Shown: in pieces, positions 44,055-55,589 of the stretch
Layout: each line of letters opens with the position of its first letter
Position numbering within the stretch: position 1 is the first letter of the stretch
Origin: Chaenocephalus aceratus
Lineage: Eukaryota; Chordata; Actinopteri; Perciformes; Channichthyidae
Direction: 5' to 3'
Assembly: GCA_023974075.1 (NCBI GenBank)
Contig: CM043800.1
Span: 4,991,864-5,055,863 of the forward strand
DNA: 64,000 nucleotides
Made by a program: the position numbers and the translations under genes
The notes under the pieces: generated by a model
Seen by the model: the letters and a program-made list of their open reading frames with translations, nothing else
Told to the model about the DNA's origin: nothing
Databases searched by the model: none

Positions 44055-44107
44055 TGATGTCATAATTTCTGGTGATGACGTCATGACATCATTAGCAGAT
44101 GATGTCA
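44055..44107. promoter_or_regulatory. cluster of four CRE/ATF-like octamers
   Basis: TGATGTCA (44055-44062), the perfect palindrome TGACGTCA (44076-44083), TGACATCA (44084-44091) and TGATGTCA (44100-44107) lie within 53 bp, 290-342 bp upstream of the 561-codon ORF. CREB/ATF/CREM-type bZIP factors bind such sites. The cluster could also derive from a local tandem duplication of GATGATGTCAT. Confidence 0.5.
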
Positions 44108-44665
44108 TGAGGTGTTTGTGCTTGGATGTTGTTTATCATGGCCTTCAAAATGGATTCTCAATTGAAGTGTAAAAGAACAATACTCAACACCATGTTCACT
44201 TCAAGCATTGAAATATATTGTTATTATGTTAATTAACCCAAGGTAAAATGTGAAATTAATTGATTAATTTTGTACTTGCTTTGTCTATTTTCTACTGATT
44301 TCTCAAGTATTAGGAATCACCTATCACCTGCCGGAGCCTGAGAAACTTCACCGGCGGTCATACGAAGGCTTAAGATGCCCTCACGAATGGCCCAATGTTG
44401 CTACGATCAGAGACGCATTTGAACATTTCCTTTATCGTGTGTCCATCTGGTTGTTTTATTGCACAACAAAATCATGTAAACATATTATGTAAATAACCCA
44501 ATTTGTGTTCTGTGAAACTGAAAAGGATATAATATATTATTTTGAAGGTGAGTTGACAGGAAGTTGTTGTTGCTATGGAAACAACAACATTACGGAGAAA
44601 ACGTAATATCTTCTACATATAAAGACGGAGAAAGTAAAGAACAAATATCAGTACAGTCTCATAGT
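44108..44665. other. unassigned
   Basis: AT-rich with no supported gene; ends at the hAT target duplication. Confidence 0.3.
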
Positions 44666-44673
44666 ACTGTAAC

Positions 44674-45739
44674 TAATGCTGTCAAAGTTATCGCGTTAAT
44701 GGCGATAATTAATTTTTTGAATTAATTGCGTTAAAATATTTAACATGTGCAGAATGGCCCGCCCCATACATCCCACCAGTGGCAGCGCCAGGGTATGGCT
44801 GGGGTAGGCTACACCCATACGAAGAAATGGCTTAGCCCCACAATGAAAAATGATGTTAAATTAAGCAAAATAAAGTCCGCCAACACGCGCCGAGAATTGC
44901 ACAGACAGCAGTTAGTAAGATTGATTTCAGGAGCCACTTGTCTGGAAATACCGAAGACCAGAAACGGTTTTGAAAACTTTTGTCACGGAGTGATCGTCTT
45001 CTCAATAGAACATCTTTGATAATGTCTTCTGGCCAATCAGAATCAATATAACGGTGTGGTGTTGTTGCAGGAAGTCCCGACGGAGAATACTTTTGCTGTA
45101 GTACAGGTAACACATAACTGGTACGCAGGTTATGTGCGTAATCTGAAATGCGTACCGTCACTTGTGTCACAAAGCGCATTTGCGTACCGACGTACTTGTG
45201 AAGCTTTTCCAGAAGGCGGTTAGATCACCGGACGACAGAGTCGGTCTCCGTGTGCACAGACAGGGCTGCTGTGAACGTCGGTCTGTAGCCTACAACGGAA
45301 TTGTGCCAAAACTACGCCAACGGGCTGCGGAGGGAGATCCCCCCCTTGACTCGAGAACTGCGCTATTACAGCTGATCACAACGTTCACACTCTGTGGTCA
45401 CGAAGTACTCCACTCGCCGCCACACCCCCCCTGTCGACTTTCCTGAAGTACTCCCCCGTTGATAGAAATCAACACATAATGAATTAAGACCCCACGGTTT
45501 GATGATTGATAGGTGTGTGGGTTGTCTTTAATTTTGACACACAGAACAATGTTATAATAAACATTAACGTATGTTAAATGGATATATCCGCCTTCTTTCA
45601 TTTATCTTTCCATTCCCACAACAATATACATAAATAAATGGCATATTTTGGACATAGTTCGAATGGTGATTAATCATGATTAATTAATGTTTAAGGTGTG
45701 ATTAATCTGATTAAAAATTGTAATCGTTTGACAGCCCTA
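44674..45739 (-). mobile_element. hAT element, copy 1, non-autonomous
   Basis: Ends TAATGCTGTCAAAGTTATCG and (inward) TAGGGCTGTCAAACGATTAC, with a perfect 8-bp duplication ACTGTAAC (44666-44673 and 45740-45747). The minus strand keeps a short frame, RFVTQVTVRISDYAHNLRTS (45179 on), without catalytic motifs. It is closely similar to 51695-52784 along its whole length. Confidence 0.85.
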
Positions 45740-45747
45740 ACTGTAAC

Positions 45748-46069
45748 ATAATTGTTTTTGTTACTTTCGTTGCAGTTGTATGTCTTACAGATGAAGCACT
45801 CCAGATCAGACTCAAATGGGTGTGTCCCAGTCAAAAGCCCAGCGGATGCCAGTAGCTGGGGGTGTTGCCAAATTGCTAGAGGGCGTTGCCCAATTTCCCT
45901 ATTTGTTCAATTACAGGATTTAACCATGAGATGGCGCTTCATTCACAAAATACACAATGGGTGTTGTAGAAACATCAATATTTTAGATCAAATAATATAG
46001 TTTGCTTTATGCAGTATATTTCTTGTAATATTGTACAGTAGATTGAAGTAAATCAACTTATACATTAAG
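45748..46069. other. unassigned
   Basis: No supported feature. A polypyrimidine stretch ending in CAG near 45775 could be a chance splice acceptor. Confidence 0.3.
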
Positions 46070-46260
46070 ATAAGATAAGATGGACCTTTATTAATCCCGT
46101 GGGGAAATTCAGTAGTTCAAACAGCAACAGGGTGAGAGTGAAAAACAGGACAGCACAGATTCACACAGATTAATAAAATCAAAAATAAGATGAGCGATAA
46201 AAATAATAATAATGAGAAACTATGAAATAAGAAATGAATAAAACTAAAATGTAATTATCA
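46070..46260. mobile_element. RTE/Expander-like LINE 3' tail
   Basis: TAAGATAAGATGGACCTTTATTAATCCCGTGGGGAAATTC is the widely dispersed fish LINE tail (reverse orientation). Only the tail is present. Confidence 0.55.
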
Positions 46261-46431
46261 TATCATATATTATAATGTATTGTATTATTAAGTAATATCA
46301 TACATTAACCCCATTATAGCAGATGCCACATTGAATGGATGAACACATGTATGCATCAATAATTACAACAGAGTATTTCTAAATACAAGTTGTAAAAATA
46401 CTTATATGTATTTAATATTAACCCTTTGGAG

Positions 46432-47311
46432 TCGACCGTCACGCCGGCGTGATCAGATCACATGACCTGTTCAAGCCGGTGCCGCGACAACAGTCCGGAC
46501 AACATTGCCGTGTGTTTCTGTCGAAAGTACTGGCTTGAAACTATATCCCAGTCTTTGTTTCATGCAAAAAGACCCAGTAAACACGGAGATACGGTGATAT
46601 AAAGTTAATACATTTCAAAAGTATGAAATATGGGAGCACATATTTGAATATCTTCGCCGTATTTTATCATTTTACGAAACGAAAAATACTGGAAACTGTA
46701 GATCCTGCTCAACAGGATGTATATGTGTATTTCTGTCGAAAGTACTGGCTTGAAACTATATGCCAGTCTTTGTTTCATGCAAAAATACCCAATAAACACG
46801 GACATACGATGATATAAAGTTAATACAGATATATTTCAGAAGTATGAATAATGGAAGCACATATTTTAATATCTTCGCCGCATTTTATCATTTTACGAAA
46901 CGGAAAATACTGGAAACTGTAGATTCTGCTCAACAGGATGTATTTACCAGGGAGGGGGTGAGGTAATCAGTTAAACGGAGTGATACGAAACGAGACGAAA
47001 AGAGACGAAGAGGGACGGCGGGAACTGAAGAGAGACGGCGGGAAATGGAGAGAGACGAAGATATACGAAGACAGGCGGCGGGAGACGAAGAGAGGCTGCG
47101 GGAGACTGCGATTGAAGTAAAGTGACAGACAAACATTGAGAATTTAGATATAGTTAGATAGATTTTGAGTTTTGAAGACTCAACTATGATGAAGAGAACT
47201 CTGAACGTGAGTCAAGCTTTAAGCTTGTTTTTTGACATGGAGGAGGAGGAATCTGTGATGTTGCCCTCTGTGTCAGTTGACAGAAACCGCTTTGAAGCGT
47301 GGCACAGATAA
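46432..47311 (+). mobile_element. piggyBac element, 5' part
   Basis: TTAA (46428-46431) is followed by CCCTTTGGAGTCGACC, the target and CCC-start expected of piggyBac. A subterminal perfect palindrome TCACGCCGGCGTGA follows. A 215-bp segment is tandemly duplicated (46515-46729 and 46730-46943). A purine-rich array of AGAGACGAAG/GACGGCGGGA units spans about 46980-47110. The transposase N-terminus begins at 47186. The right terminus was not identified. Confidence 0.6.
47186..47311 (+). pseudogene. piggyBac transposase N-terminus
   Basis: MMKRTLNVSQALSLFFDMEE, then a short acidic stretch and SVDRNRFEAWHR-stop. The start resembles PGBD-like transposases (M-K-R-x-L-x-V-x-Q-A-L). The DDE catalytic domain is absent. 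Confidence 0.5.
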
Positions 47312-48180
47312 AGACAGAAAAAACAGATTGTTGTCCATAATGTGTATATATATATATATTTGTATTATATTTATAATAACACTTTTGCCTTATCAGAATG
47401 AAATCCCATGCTACCTCAATCAAACTTTCACATTATCATAGTCACATCCCATGTATATATTTCCAGCCTTTAAATGGTTTCGTTGTGTATGTTTGTGTTA
47501 TGAAAAATAAAATCATTTTCAAAATCTGTTTTTACGTTTTTTTTGTGATTTTGGGTCCAACATGTTCATATAGTAGAAGATCACTGCTCTAAACAAAGTC
47601 AAAAATCCTACATCCAAAGGAAATAAATATAATTAATTATGATGAATACGTTAAGTCTTGTTCATTGTTTTTCACGTTTATTAAATGTTTGATATTTCCG
47701 GTGGACATGGTGGACTATCGGACATTCAAAATGCAGCATATTTTCACTCTTACACACATATATTCTCATTTTACATACATACATTTTCACTCTTACACAC
47801 GGATATTCTCCTTTTGCTTTCATGCGAAATCTACATGTCATGTATATTTAGTTTTCGTTGATGAGACGAGACGGACTAAGGTGTTAATGGTGGACTATCG
47901 GACATTCAAAATGCAGCATATTTCCCCCAAGTGTCTGTCAAAATGCATTTTACATTTCTAACTTGCAATATCATTATTTCCGCTCTCTTCACTCCAGAAG
48001 AGCGATCTCCCTCTCTCTCTCTCTCTCTCTCTGTGTGCGGGGGATCACAGGAGGGGGGAGAGCTGTGGAATGTGACTCCACACATTCCGATGGCCAATTA
48101 GTTTTAAACAAAGGGTCCCCAACATACATAGGACACATGGGGGGTTGGGCTGGTACTAAGTAAATAGCCTACATTAGTTC
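47312..48180. other. unassigned, possibly rest of piggyBac
   Basis: AT-rich. GGTGGACTATCGGACATTCAAAATGCAGCATATT occurs twice as a direct repeat (about 47708 and 47888). (CT)n lies at 48010-48032. No gene. Confidence 0.35.
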
Positions 48181-48400
48181 CTGCTCAAGATTAGATTCAA
48201 CTTTATTGTTATTGCACAGATTACAGGTACTGAGACAACGAAATGCAGTTTAGCTTCTAACCAGGTGCAACAAGCAGTAAAGTGAAAAGTAATGTTCACA
48301 ATCTACAGAATAAAATATATAATGAATTGAATGATGAATAAACAGTGAGGGGTATGAATACACTAGATATCAGCCTGTGAGCAGTATGCACAGTGTGTTA
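48181..48400. mobile_element. LINE 3' tail (Expander/Rex-like)
   Basis: TCAACTTTATTGTTATTGCACAGATTACAGGTAC then GAGACAACGAAATGCAGTTTAGC is a common fish LINE tail in reverse orientation. No coding part. Confidence 0.55.
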
Positions 48401-51400
48401 ATCGTTAATGTCAGATATGTACTAAGTAAATAGCCTACATTAATTTCATGATGGATTAAACCACATTTATTTCGTTCAAAATAAACAAAATGATTAAATG
48501 TAGGGTGAATTGCCCTAATGTGGAAAATGTTTGCATTTCAGACTTCGGGAATATATTGCAACATGAAGCCGATACAATAAATCAAAATCCAGTAACATTC
48601 TGAAATCCCCAGGATGTGTCCTAATCAAACCAAAAGAGAACATGCAGATATTAAACTCATAAAATAAATGGTAGACATATTAGTACTCTTAGTGGCAAGT
48701 TGTCTCAGACAATCTGTTTTCCTAATGTGGGACAGTTCTGTGCAAAATGTGGGACACTGAAAAGTCTATATTAAAAAGCCTCAGTCACCTTCATTCATGT
48801 AATAAAAAAATCTCAGGCCAGTAACACTCAAAGCTACAGTAAATGTGCAATACCATGCTATGTTACTATTTATAATGTTATTGTTGTTACAACAGAAGAT
48901 GTTTTTATTTAAATTGAAGTTAAATGCATCAATCTGGTGCACTGAGGGCAAAATTAGTAGATTTGTGGATACAGCTCTCAACACTCATATGAAACAGAAC
49001 TGTTCTTACAATGTGTGTTGGAAGGTATTAAATTACTATGCATATTTTATTGTGTAAACACACAGCTGATCACCTGAGAGCTGCCGTTTCATTCAGAGCA
49101 TTTAAAAAAAACGACGGTCTGATTTCAACAACTCAATGTGTGATTATTATAGCAGTAATATTAGACACTAATAATACAGTACACTATTAACACTGTACAT
49201 ATTATTGTTTGCCCGTGGGATTAGGGTGATCGGTAGTGAGAGCCGCTGCATTTTCCTCCGGTCGGATGTGATATAAAAACAAAGCGATTATTGTTGTTGT
49301 TGTAAACTCACGTGGATTAAATTTAGTGCATTCATTTCAACTCGCGAACATATGATACATTAAATGAATGCGAGGATGACGATCGAACATCGTTTGTTTG
49401 ACCCTGGATGCATTTCCTGATCTAAAAACATAGCGATGGTTTTGTACTTACGCCAACGTGAATTAAACATTATTTTGTTAAATAAAAACATGGTGATGTT
49501 TAGTAAATGATTACATGTCTCTTACTTAAGCACAGAATATGATCCTATCCGTGACATATATGGATCTTGACAAATATCCGCTATATCAGATACCTGTAGA
49601 TCAGCTGTTTATTTCACATGAGTTTCAGTGTGGCAGCTTTTCACGGCTCCCCCTGGTGAATCCATGATCCATTGCAGCTGGTTTCATTATAATTAAATGT
49701 ATTTATCAAGGGGGCGTTTCAAGTCCTGCGGGGGGGGTTTTCCTTTTGAGCAGGGGCCCACCCCGTGCCGATCACGGACCCGCACGGGTAGGCGTCTGAA
49801 ACGAAGCGCTACATCTGTACATGTAATGTAAATGTTGCCTTTGTGTGTGATTCGGGCACATCTTGGTGCGAAATTCACAATTCCATATTCGTGTGTCCAT
49901 CGGGTGTGAACTTCGGGACAGTGTGACAGAGGCTTTACCGGCAGAGTAAGGTTCAAAATACAGCTGTCTGGTCGGCTGTTACGGAGTTATGAGAGTTGAT
50001 ATATAAGCATGTACTAGTGATCTCTGATACGTTGCATTGCTCGCCTTATCAGGTTACTTTTTGATTTACTAAGCTATTGGGCTGTTCCTACTTTTTGTCC
50101 GCCTATTTATTTTGTACTCACTATCTTTCTAAGGACTGATTGTTCGTGGCCAATAATGCGTCATCTGAGGAAACAGTGTCTGAGGGCATCTTAATATTTA
50201 ATAAACTATGAATGTTTTATATCCATGGAACGGGAAGAAAGTCATCTAACTGATCAATTCTTTTTTTTTTTTTTTTAAACCCACAATGCTAATGCTGAGC
50301 CTCTGAATTACTGCACAGAAACTCACTCATAAAACCTTTATTTATCTTTTCTGCACATCCAACCCATCGATTCGCATCGTGAGATGACACAGAATCGTTT
50401 GGTGCATACATTATCACTATATGATAAGAACTCACGGAGGTAATAACAAGAACAGACATCAAAACATGTGGCGCTAGGTAGCTAAAACCGGCAACATGGC
50501 CTAGATTGGTCGTTGTCTGGTCAAAACTGGTCTTCAACGGAATTAAAATACTAAAAACGCTCCTGAAGTTAATCCATAGGTTAATCCAATGTATCTGTGT
50601 CCCTTTGAAATTATTTCTGATCATCCATAAGCAATAAACCCTGCTTTTCCGTTTCCAGATGTCAGAGCGAGAGATAGCTTCACTCTCATGCAAAACAACA
50701 TGTGCAAAGCCCCCACCTTTTTGTGTTAACGTTGGTGTCTATGTGAAAACCCCCCTTCGATTCTATTGGCTCTAACGGTCAGAAAGAGATGTCAATCACC
50801 AAAATCGACCAATGGGTTCCAGAGAAACGGTAAAAAACGCCCATTTCCACCCAAATCAAAAATGTTAACTTAAAGGTATCAGCTAGAAATGTCTTCTCTC
50901 ATTAAATATGCACATATTTTACACATTTCAGGAATCGAAATCTGAACTTTGGATAAAGCCAGGTTCAAAATTCTTGTTTAATTTTGTAGTCATAGTAGTA
51001 TCTAAGGCTTTTACAGAAGGGATATTGGATATCTCTTTTTATCACTCCGTAAATCAGAAAATACTGTCAACAGCCCTAAAATATCAATTTTCGCCATGTT
51101 TTTAGGTATACAATGTTGTATAATTCAGGCTATGAATGATATATGAACAAACCCTTCTGTAAAAGCCTTTATAATATTGATTGGAATATAACTGAAAGGT
51201 TTGGTGTATGTAGGCTACGTGCTACTGAAGTTGAAATTTCGAACTCAGAGTAGGAGAAAAAACGTATTTTGAGAAAACGACCTTTAAAGATTGCAGTGAG
51301 GCGCTAGCTAAACCCTCCTGTTCTTTGGATGATAGCTTGCGCATCGACGCACTCCGTGAAGGTATTTCATGTTCGGGGTCATTTGTTTTTTGTATAACCT

Positions 51401-51686
51401 TGCTTCGTGTAAGTGACAATTGTTGTTGTCTTCTCCGAGAACGTTTTTTAGGAAGTGTTTTAGCACACCACGTGACGCATCTGAACGAATGACGTTGTCA
51501 GAAATTGACACCAGCCAATGAGATTTTGTTTCTTGGTTTAAGACCCCTTTGTGCTTTCACGATTGGTTGCTGATACAAAGGAAATTACCATATTTGGATC
51601 CGATGAGATTGTGCAGGAGAGACACAGCTTTCCAACGATATCTCTGTTGACATGGTGCACACAGCGGTCGCGGTACTTTATGTTAC
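48401..51686. other. mostly unassigned; probable unknown repeat 50280-51686
   Basis: 48401-50280 has no recognisable element apart from a T-tract at about 50262. 50280-51686 has an open minus-strand frame of 134 codons (50289-50693) without domains and the sequence GTTGGTGTCTATGTGAAAACC. It continues beyond the hAT at 51695-52784 as far as about 52990, and looks like one large unclassified repeat split by that hAT. Confidence 0.3.
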
Positions 51687-51694
51687 GTTAGAAT

Positions 51695-52784
51695 TAGTGC
51701 TGTCAAAATTATCGCGTTAACGGCGGTAATTAATTTTTTGAATTAATTGCGTTAAAATATTTAACGCATGTGCAGAATGGCCCGCCCCATACGTGCCACC
51801 AGTGGTAGCGCCAGGGTATGGCTGGGGTAGGCTACACCCATACCAAGAAATGGCTTAGCCCCACCATGAAAAATGATGTTAAAGTAAGCAAAATAAAGTC
51901 TGCCAACTCGCGCGGAGTAAATTGCACAGACAGCAGTTAGTAAGATTGATTTCAGTAGCCACGGTTTTGAAAACTTTTGTCACGTAGTGATCGTCTTCTC
52001 AATAGAACATCTTTGATAACGGCGTGGTGTTGTTGCAGGAAGTCCCGACGGAGAATACTCTTGCTGTAGTACAGGGCAGAGCCATATAATAGTAATAATA
52101 TGGCTCTGGTACAGGGGTGCACATAACTGGTACGCAGGTTATGTGCGTAATCTGAAATGCGTACCGTCACTTGTGTCACAAAGCGCATTTGCGTACCGAC
52201 GTACTTGTGAAGCTTTTCCAGAAGGCGGTTAGATCACCGGACGAGAGTCGGTCTCCGTGTGCACAGACAGGCTGCTGTTAACGTCGGTCTGTACAACGGA
52301 ACTGTGCTAAAACTACGCCAACCGGCTGCGGAGGGAGACTCCCCCTCTTCACTGGAGAACTGCGCTAAAACAGCTGATCACAACGTTCACACTCTGTGGT
52401 CACGAAGTACTCCACTAGCCGCCGCCGCCCCCCCTGTCGACTTTCCTGAAGTACTCCACTAGCCCCCCCTCTGTCGACTTTCCTGAAGTACTCCCCCGTT
52501 GATAGAAATCAACACGTAATGAATTAAGACCCCACGGTTTGATGATTGATAGGTGTGTGGGGGCTGTCTTTCATTTTGACATGCAGAAAAATGTTATAAT
52601 AAACATAGATACTGTATGTTAAATGGATATATCCGCCTGCTTTCATTTATCTTTCCATTCCCACAACAATATACATAAATAAATGGCATATTTTGGACAT
52701 AGTTCGAATGGTGATTAATCATGATTAATTAATTTTTAAACTGTGATTAATCTGATTAAAATTTTTAATCGTTTGACAGCCCTA
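51695..52784 (-). mobile_element. hAT element, copy 2, non-autonomous
   Basis: Ends TAGTGCTGTCAAAATTATCG and (inward) TAGGGCTGTCAAACGATTAA, with a perfect 8-bp duplication GTTAGAAT (51687-51694 and 52785-52792). It is collinear with 44674-45739, differing by small indels, a lost segment near 51960, a short direct repeat near 52440, and a 32-bp insertion at 52077. Confidence 0.85.
52077..52108. mobile_element. 32-bp micro-hAT insertion
   Basis: CAGAGCCATATAATAGTAAT + AATATGGCTCTG has inverted ends CAGAGCCATA/TATGGCTCTG and is flanked by a perfect 8-bp duplication GTACAGGG (52069-52076 and 52109-52116). The sister hAT at 44674 lacks both the insert and the duplication. It is essentially two hAT ends and nothing else. 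Confidence 0.7.
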
Positions 52785-53003
52785 GTTAGAATGCTAACTT
52801 TTGGTGGATTTAGGAGAAATCTACAGACGCAAATAGACAAACTATAGTAAAATAAACACTTAAATGTGTATTTTGTACGTTTTCCTTCCAAATGCCTGAA
52901 AGAAAACATGTTATAGAATCAAAATAGCACAAAATCTCAAAACTGACCAGTACTTGAAAAACGATGTCTGCTGCTCCCCTCGTTTTTCTTATCCTAGGTT
53001 TAA

Positions 53004-53345
53004 ATGGCAGGTAAATCCACTAGGATGATTAACAACCCTACCAAGTTTGTATCTTGGAATGTAAAAGGAGTTAATAACCCAAATAGAAGGCAGAGGGTTA
53101 TGTCCCACTTACAACTAAAAGTTGACATAGCTTTCTTACAAGAAACTCATCTGTGTAATATCCATGTTAATGGTCTCAAACGAAACTGGGTTGATCAAGT
53201 GTTTCATTCCAAGTTCAATGCAAAAGCTAGAGGAACAGCCATATGGATTAACAAGAACATTTCCTTCCACTCAAAGGAAATTATTAGTGACCCTAATGGA
53301 AGGTATTACGTTCCCTACTGGGCTAGGGGAACCCTATTCCTTTAG
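53004..53345 (+). pseudogene. L1-type LINE endonuclease fragment
   Basis: Reads FVSWNVKGVNNPNRRQRVMS, then VDIAFLQETHLCN and HSKFNAKARGTAIWINKN, the start of an apurinic endonuclease domain (conserved N in WNVKG, E in QETH). The frame is lost around 53300-53345, where a different LINE begins. Confidence 0.75.
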
Positions 53346-55330
53346 GCAGCTAAGGAATAGTTTCACGTGCTAAATCAAAGTACTATCTGTCAGTAACCAC
53401 AAAGAATCTGAATAATCCTGGAAAATTTTGGAAAGCCATTCAATCGTTATCCACCGGCCGATATCCGTAATGAGCTACCTCCGTGCATTACCACAGCATC
53501 TGGCACTATATCGGACAGGGCTACTATGCTAAATTGCTTTAATGAGCATTTTGTGTCCTGTGGTTCTCTCACTAACTCTGCTTCTGTGAACACTACAGTA
53601 TGTGACTCTGAAAAACGTGTGTTGGAAAACCCTTTTAGTTTTACTCCTTTTACTGTTGATGTTGTTCGTGAAGCTTTAACCAAGTTAGATCCTAAAAAAC
53701 CGGCTGGCCCGGACAACGTAGAACCTTTCTTTTTAAAGATAGCTGCAGATTTTATTGCTCCACCTCTCACTACTCTTTTTAACCTCTCCCTCAGCACTAA
53801 CACAATTCCAAAATTGTGGAAGTCAGCGTATGTCCTGCCTTTACTGAAAGGAGGGGAGGCCACCTTATTAAATAACTATAGGCCAATCTCTAAGTTGTCA
53901 GTTCTGGCTAAGGTTCTTGAACGCTTAGTGAGTGAACAGGTAAAGGTGTTTTTATGTACAAATGACATCCTGTCTAAACATCAGTCAGGCTTCAGAAAGC
54001 AACACAGCACCATCACTGCCACAATGAAATATGATGTGGCGAGTATTTTAGATAATAAGCAGAGTTGTGCAGCTCTAATTATTGACCTTTCCAAAGCGTT
54101 CGATACCGTCGATCATCACATTTTAAAGCAGAGGCTACTCAGTATTGGCATATCCAGCCATGCAGTAGGATGGTTTGTAAACTACCTCTCTGAAAGGTCC
54201 CAATGTGTTCATTTTGATGGGCTGTCTTCTGAGTGGTTGAACATTGCAAATGGTGTTCCCCAAGGTTCTGTTTTAGGTCCACTTTTATTCTCCATCTACA
54301 TCAACAGTTTAGGTGAAAATGTGGATGAAGCTACTTTACATTTTTATGCGGACGATACCATGATGTACTGTGGAGGCTGGTGTTAAATTACAGGCTGTTT
54401 TTAACATTATTCAGACTCGGCTCTCTGAAATAAAGTTTATTTTAAATGTTGAGAAAACCAAGGTCATGCTCTTTTCTAAAGCTAAAAAGACACCAGAGCC
54501 TGTTTTATATATTGTAACTACGCAAGGAACAAAACTTGAAGTGGTTACCTGTTACAAATACCTTGGTATCTGGCTTGATGATTGTCTCACTTTTAAACTT
54601 CATGTCAATAACCTGCTTAAAAAGCTGAGGGTTAGGCTAGGTTTCTCCTACAGGAACAAGTCCTGTTTCTCGTTGAGGCCAGGAAAAGGCTAGTCACTGT
54701 GACCTTTTTACCTGTGCTGGACTATGGTGATTTAATGTATATGAATGCACCTGCCAATTGCCTGGTCAAGTTAGATGCTGCGTATCACAGCGCACTGAGA
54801 TTTGTGACAAACTGTAAAGCATTAACCCATCACTGTACCCTGTATGCAAGGGCTGGTTTGCTTTCACTAACTGTACGGAGGCTCAGTCACTGGTACATTT
54901 GTATATACAAAGCCATGTTAGGGAAACTTCCATCTTATATCTGCTCCCTGATCTCACGGAGAATTGTAAGTGGCTACTGCCTGAGATCGAATGCTGTGAT
55001 TTTATTAAATGTGCCAACTGCTAGGACTGTCTTAGGGAAGACAGCTTTTAGATGCGCAGCTCCTCTGTCTTGGAATAGTCTGCAAATGAAATGGAAACTG
55101 AACAATCTGGTGCCACTAAATGTTTTTAAAGCTCGGTTGGATGCTAGTCAATCGGAAGCTATTGGTACCTGTTTATGTGGATAATTATGTAAATGATGCT
55201 GTATGATGTCCTTTTGTTGTTCTATTTATTTTGTTATGTTTCATGTGGAACTACTTGAGCAGGTCTCCCTTGAAAAAGAGATCAATGATCTCAATGGGAT
55301 TTATCTGTATAAATAAAGGTTTGAAATGAA
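53346..55330 (+). mobile_element. L2-like LINE, RT half and 3' UTR
   Basis: Begins with KSKYYLSVTTKN, the pre-RT linker. The reverse transcriptase (53526-54386) reads KKPAGPDNVEPFFLK, NNYRPISKLSVLAKVLERL, LIIDLSKAFDTVDHHIL, ANGVPQGSVLGPLLFSIYIN and FYADDTMMYC. One frameshift follows at about 54380, then YKYLGIWLDDCLTFKLHVNN. After a further break at about 54693 the frame continues VLDYGDLMYMNAPANCLVKL and ends FRCAAPLSWNSLQMKWKLNN...CLCG-stop. The 3' UTR ends in CAATGGGATTTATCTG + TATAAATAAAGG and GAAATGAA. The endonuclease is missing. Confidence 0.85.
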
Positions 55331-55380
55331 AGGGAAGCAACACAACCAGAATGGGATTGGTAAAAGTTATAAGTAGTTTT

Positions 55381-55589
55381 GGTAACACTTTATTTTGATA
55401 GTCCATATTTAACACTCTATAACTCATCAGTTGACATTTAGTAGCATGTCAACAGTGCATCAGTTGACATTCAACAGCACCGTTCAAACCAACAAGTAAC
55501 TAAGCATTAGTTGATGATCAACAGATAAGCAACTAAAGTTCAGTTGACTATTACATTAAGCATTAGTTGATGATCAACAGATAAGCAAC
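55381..55589. repeat. interspersed DNA repeat (GGTAACACTTTATTTTGATA type)
   Basis: Starts GGTAACACTTTATTTTGATAGTCC, a common fish repeat start. It contains AAGCATTAGTTGATGATCAA + CAGATAAGCAACT twice (about 55503 and 55556). No target duplication is seen. Confidence 0.5.

Noticed and set aside
45748..45790. Splice acceptor followed by an exon
   Set aside because: TTCGTTGCAG followed by a short frame has no partner exon and no recognisable protein.
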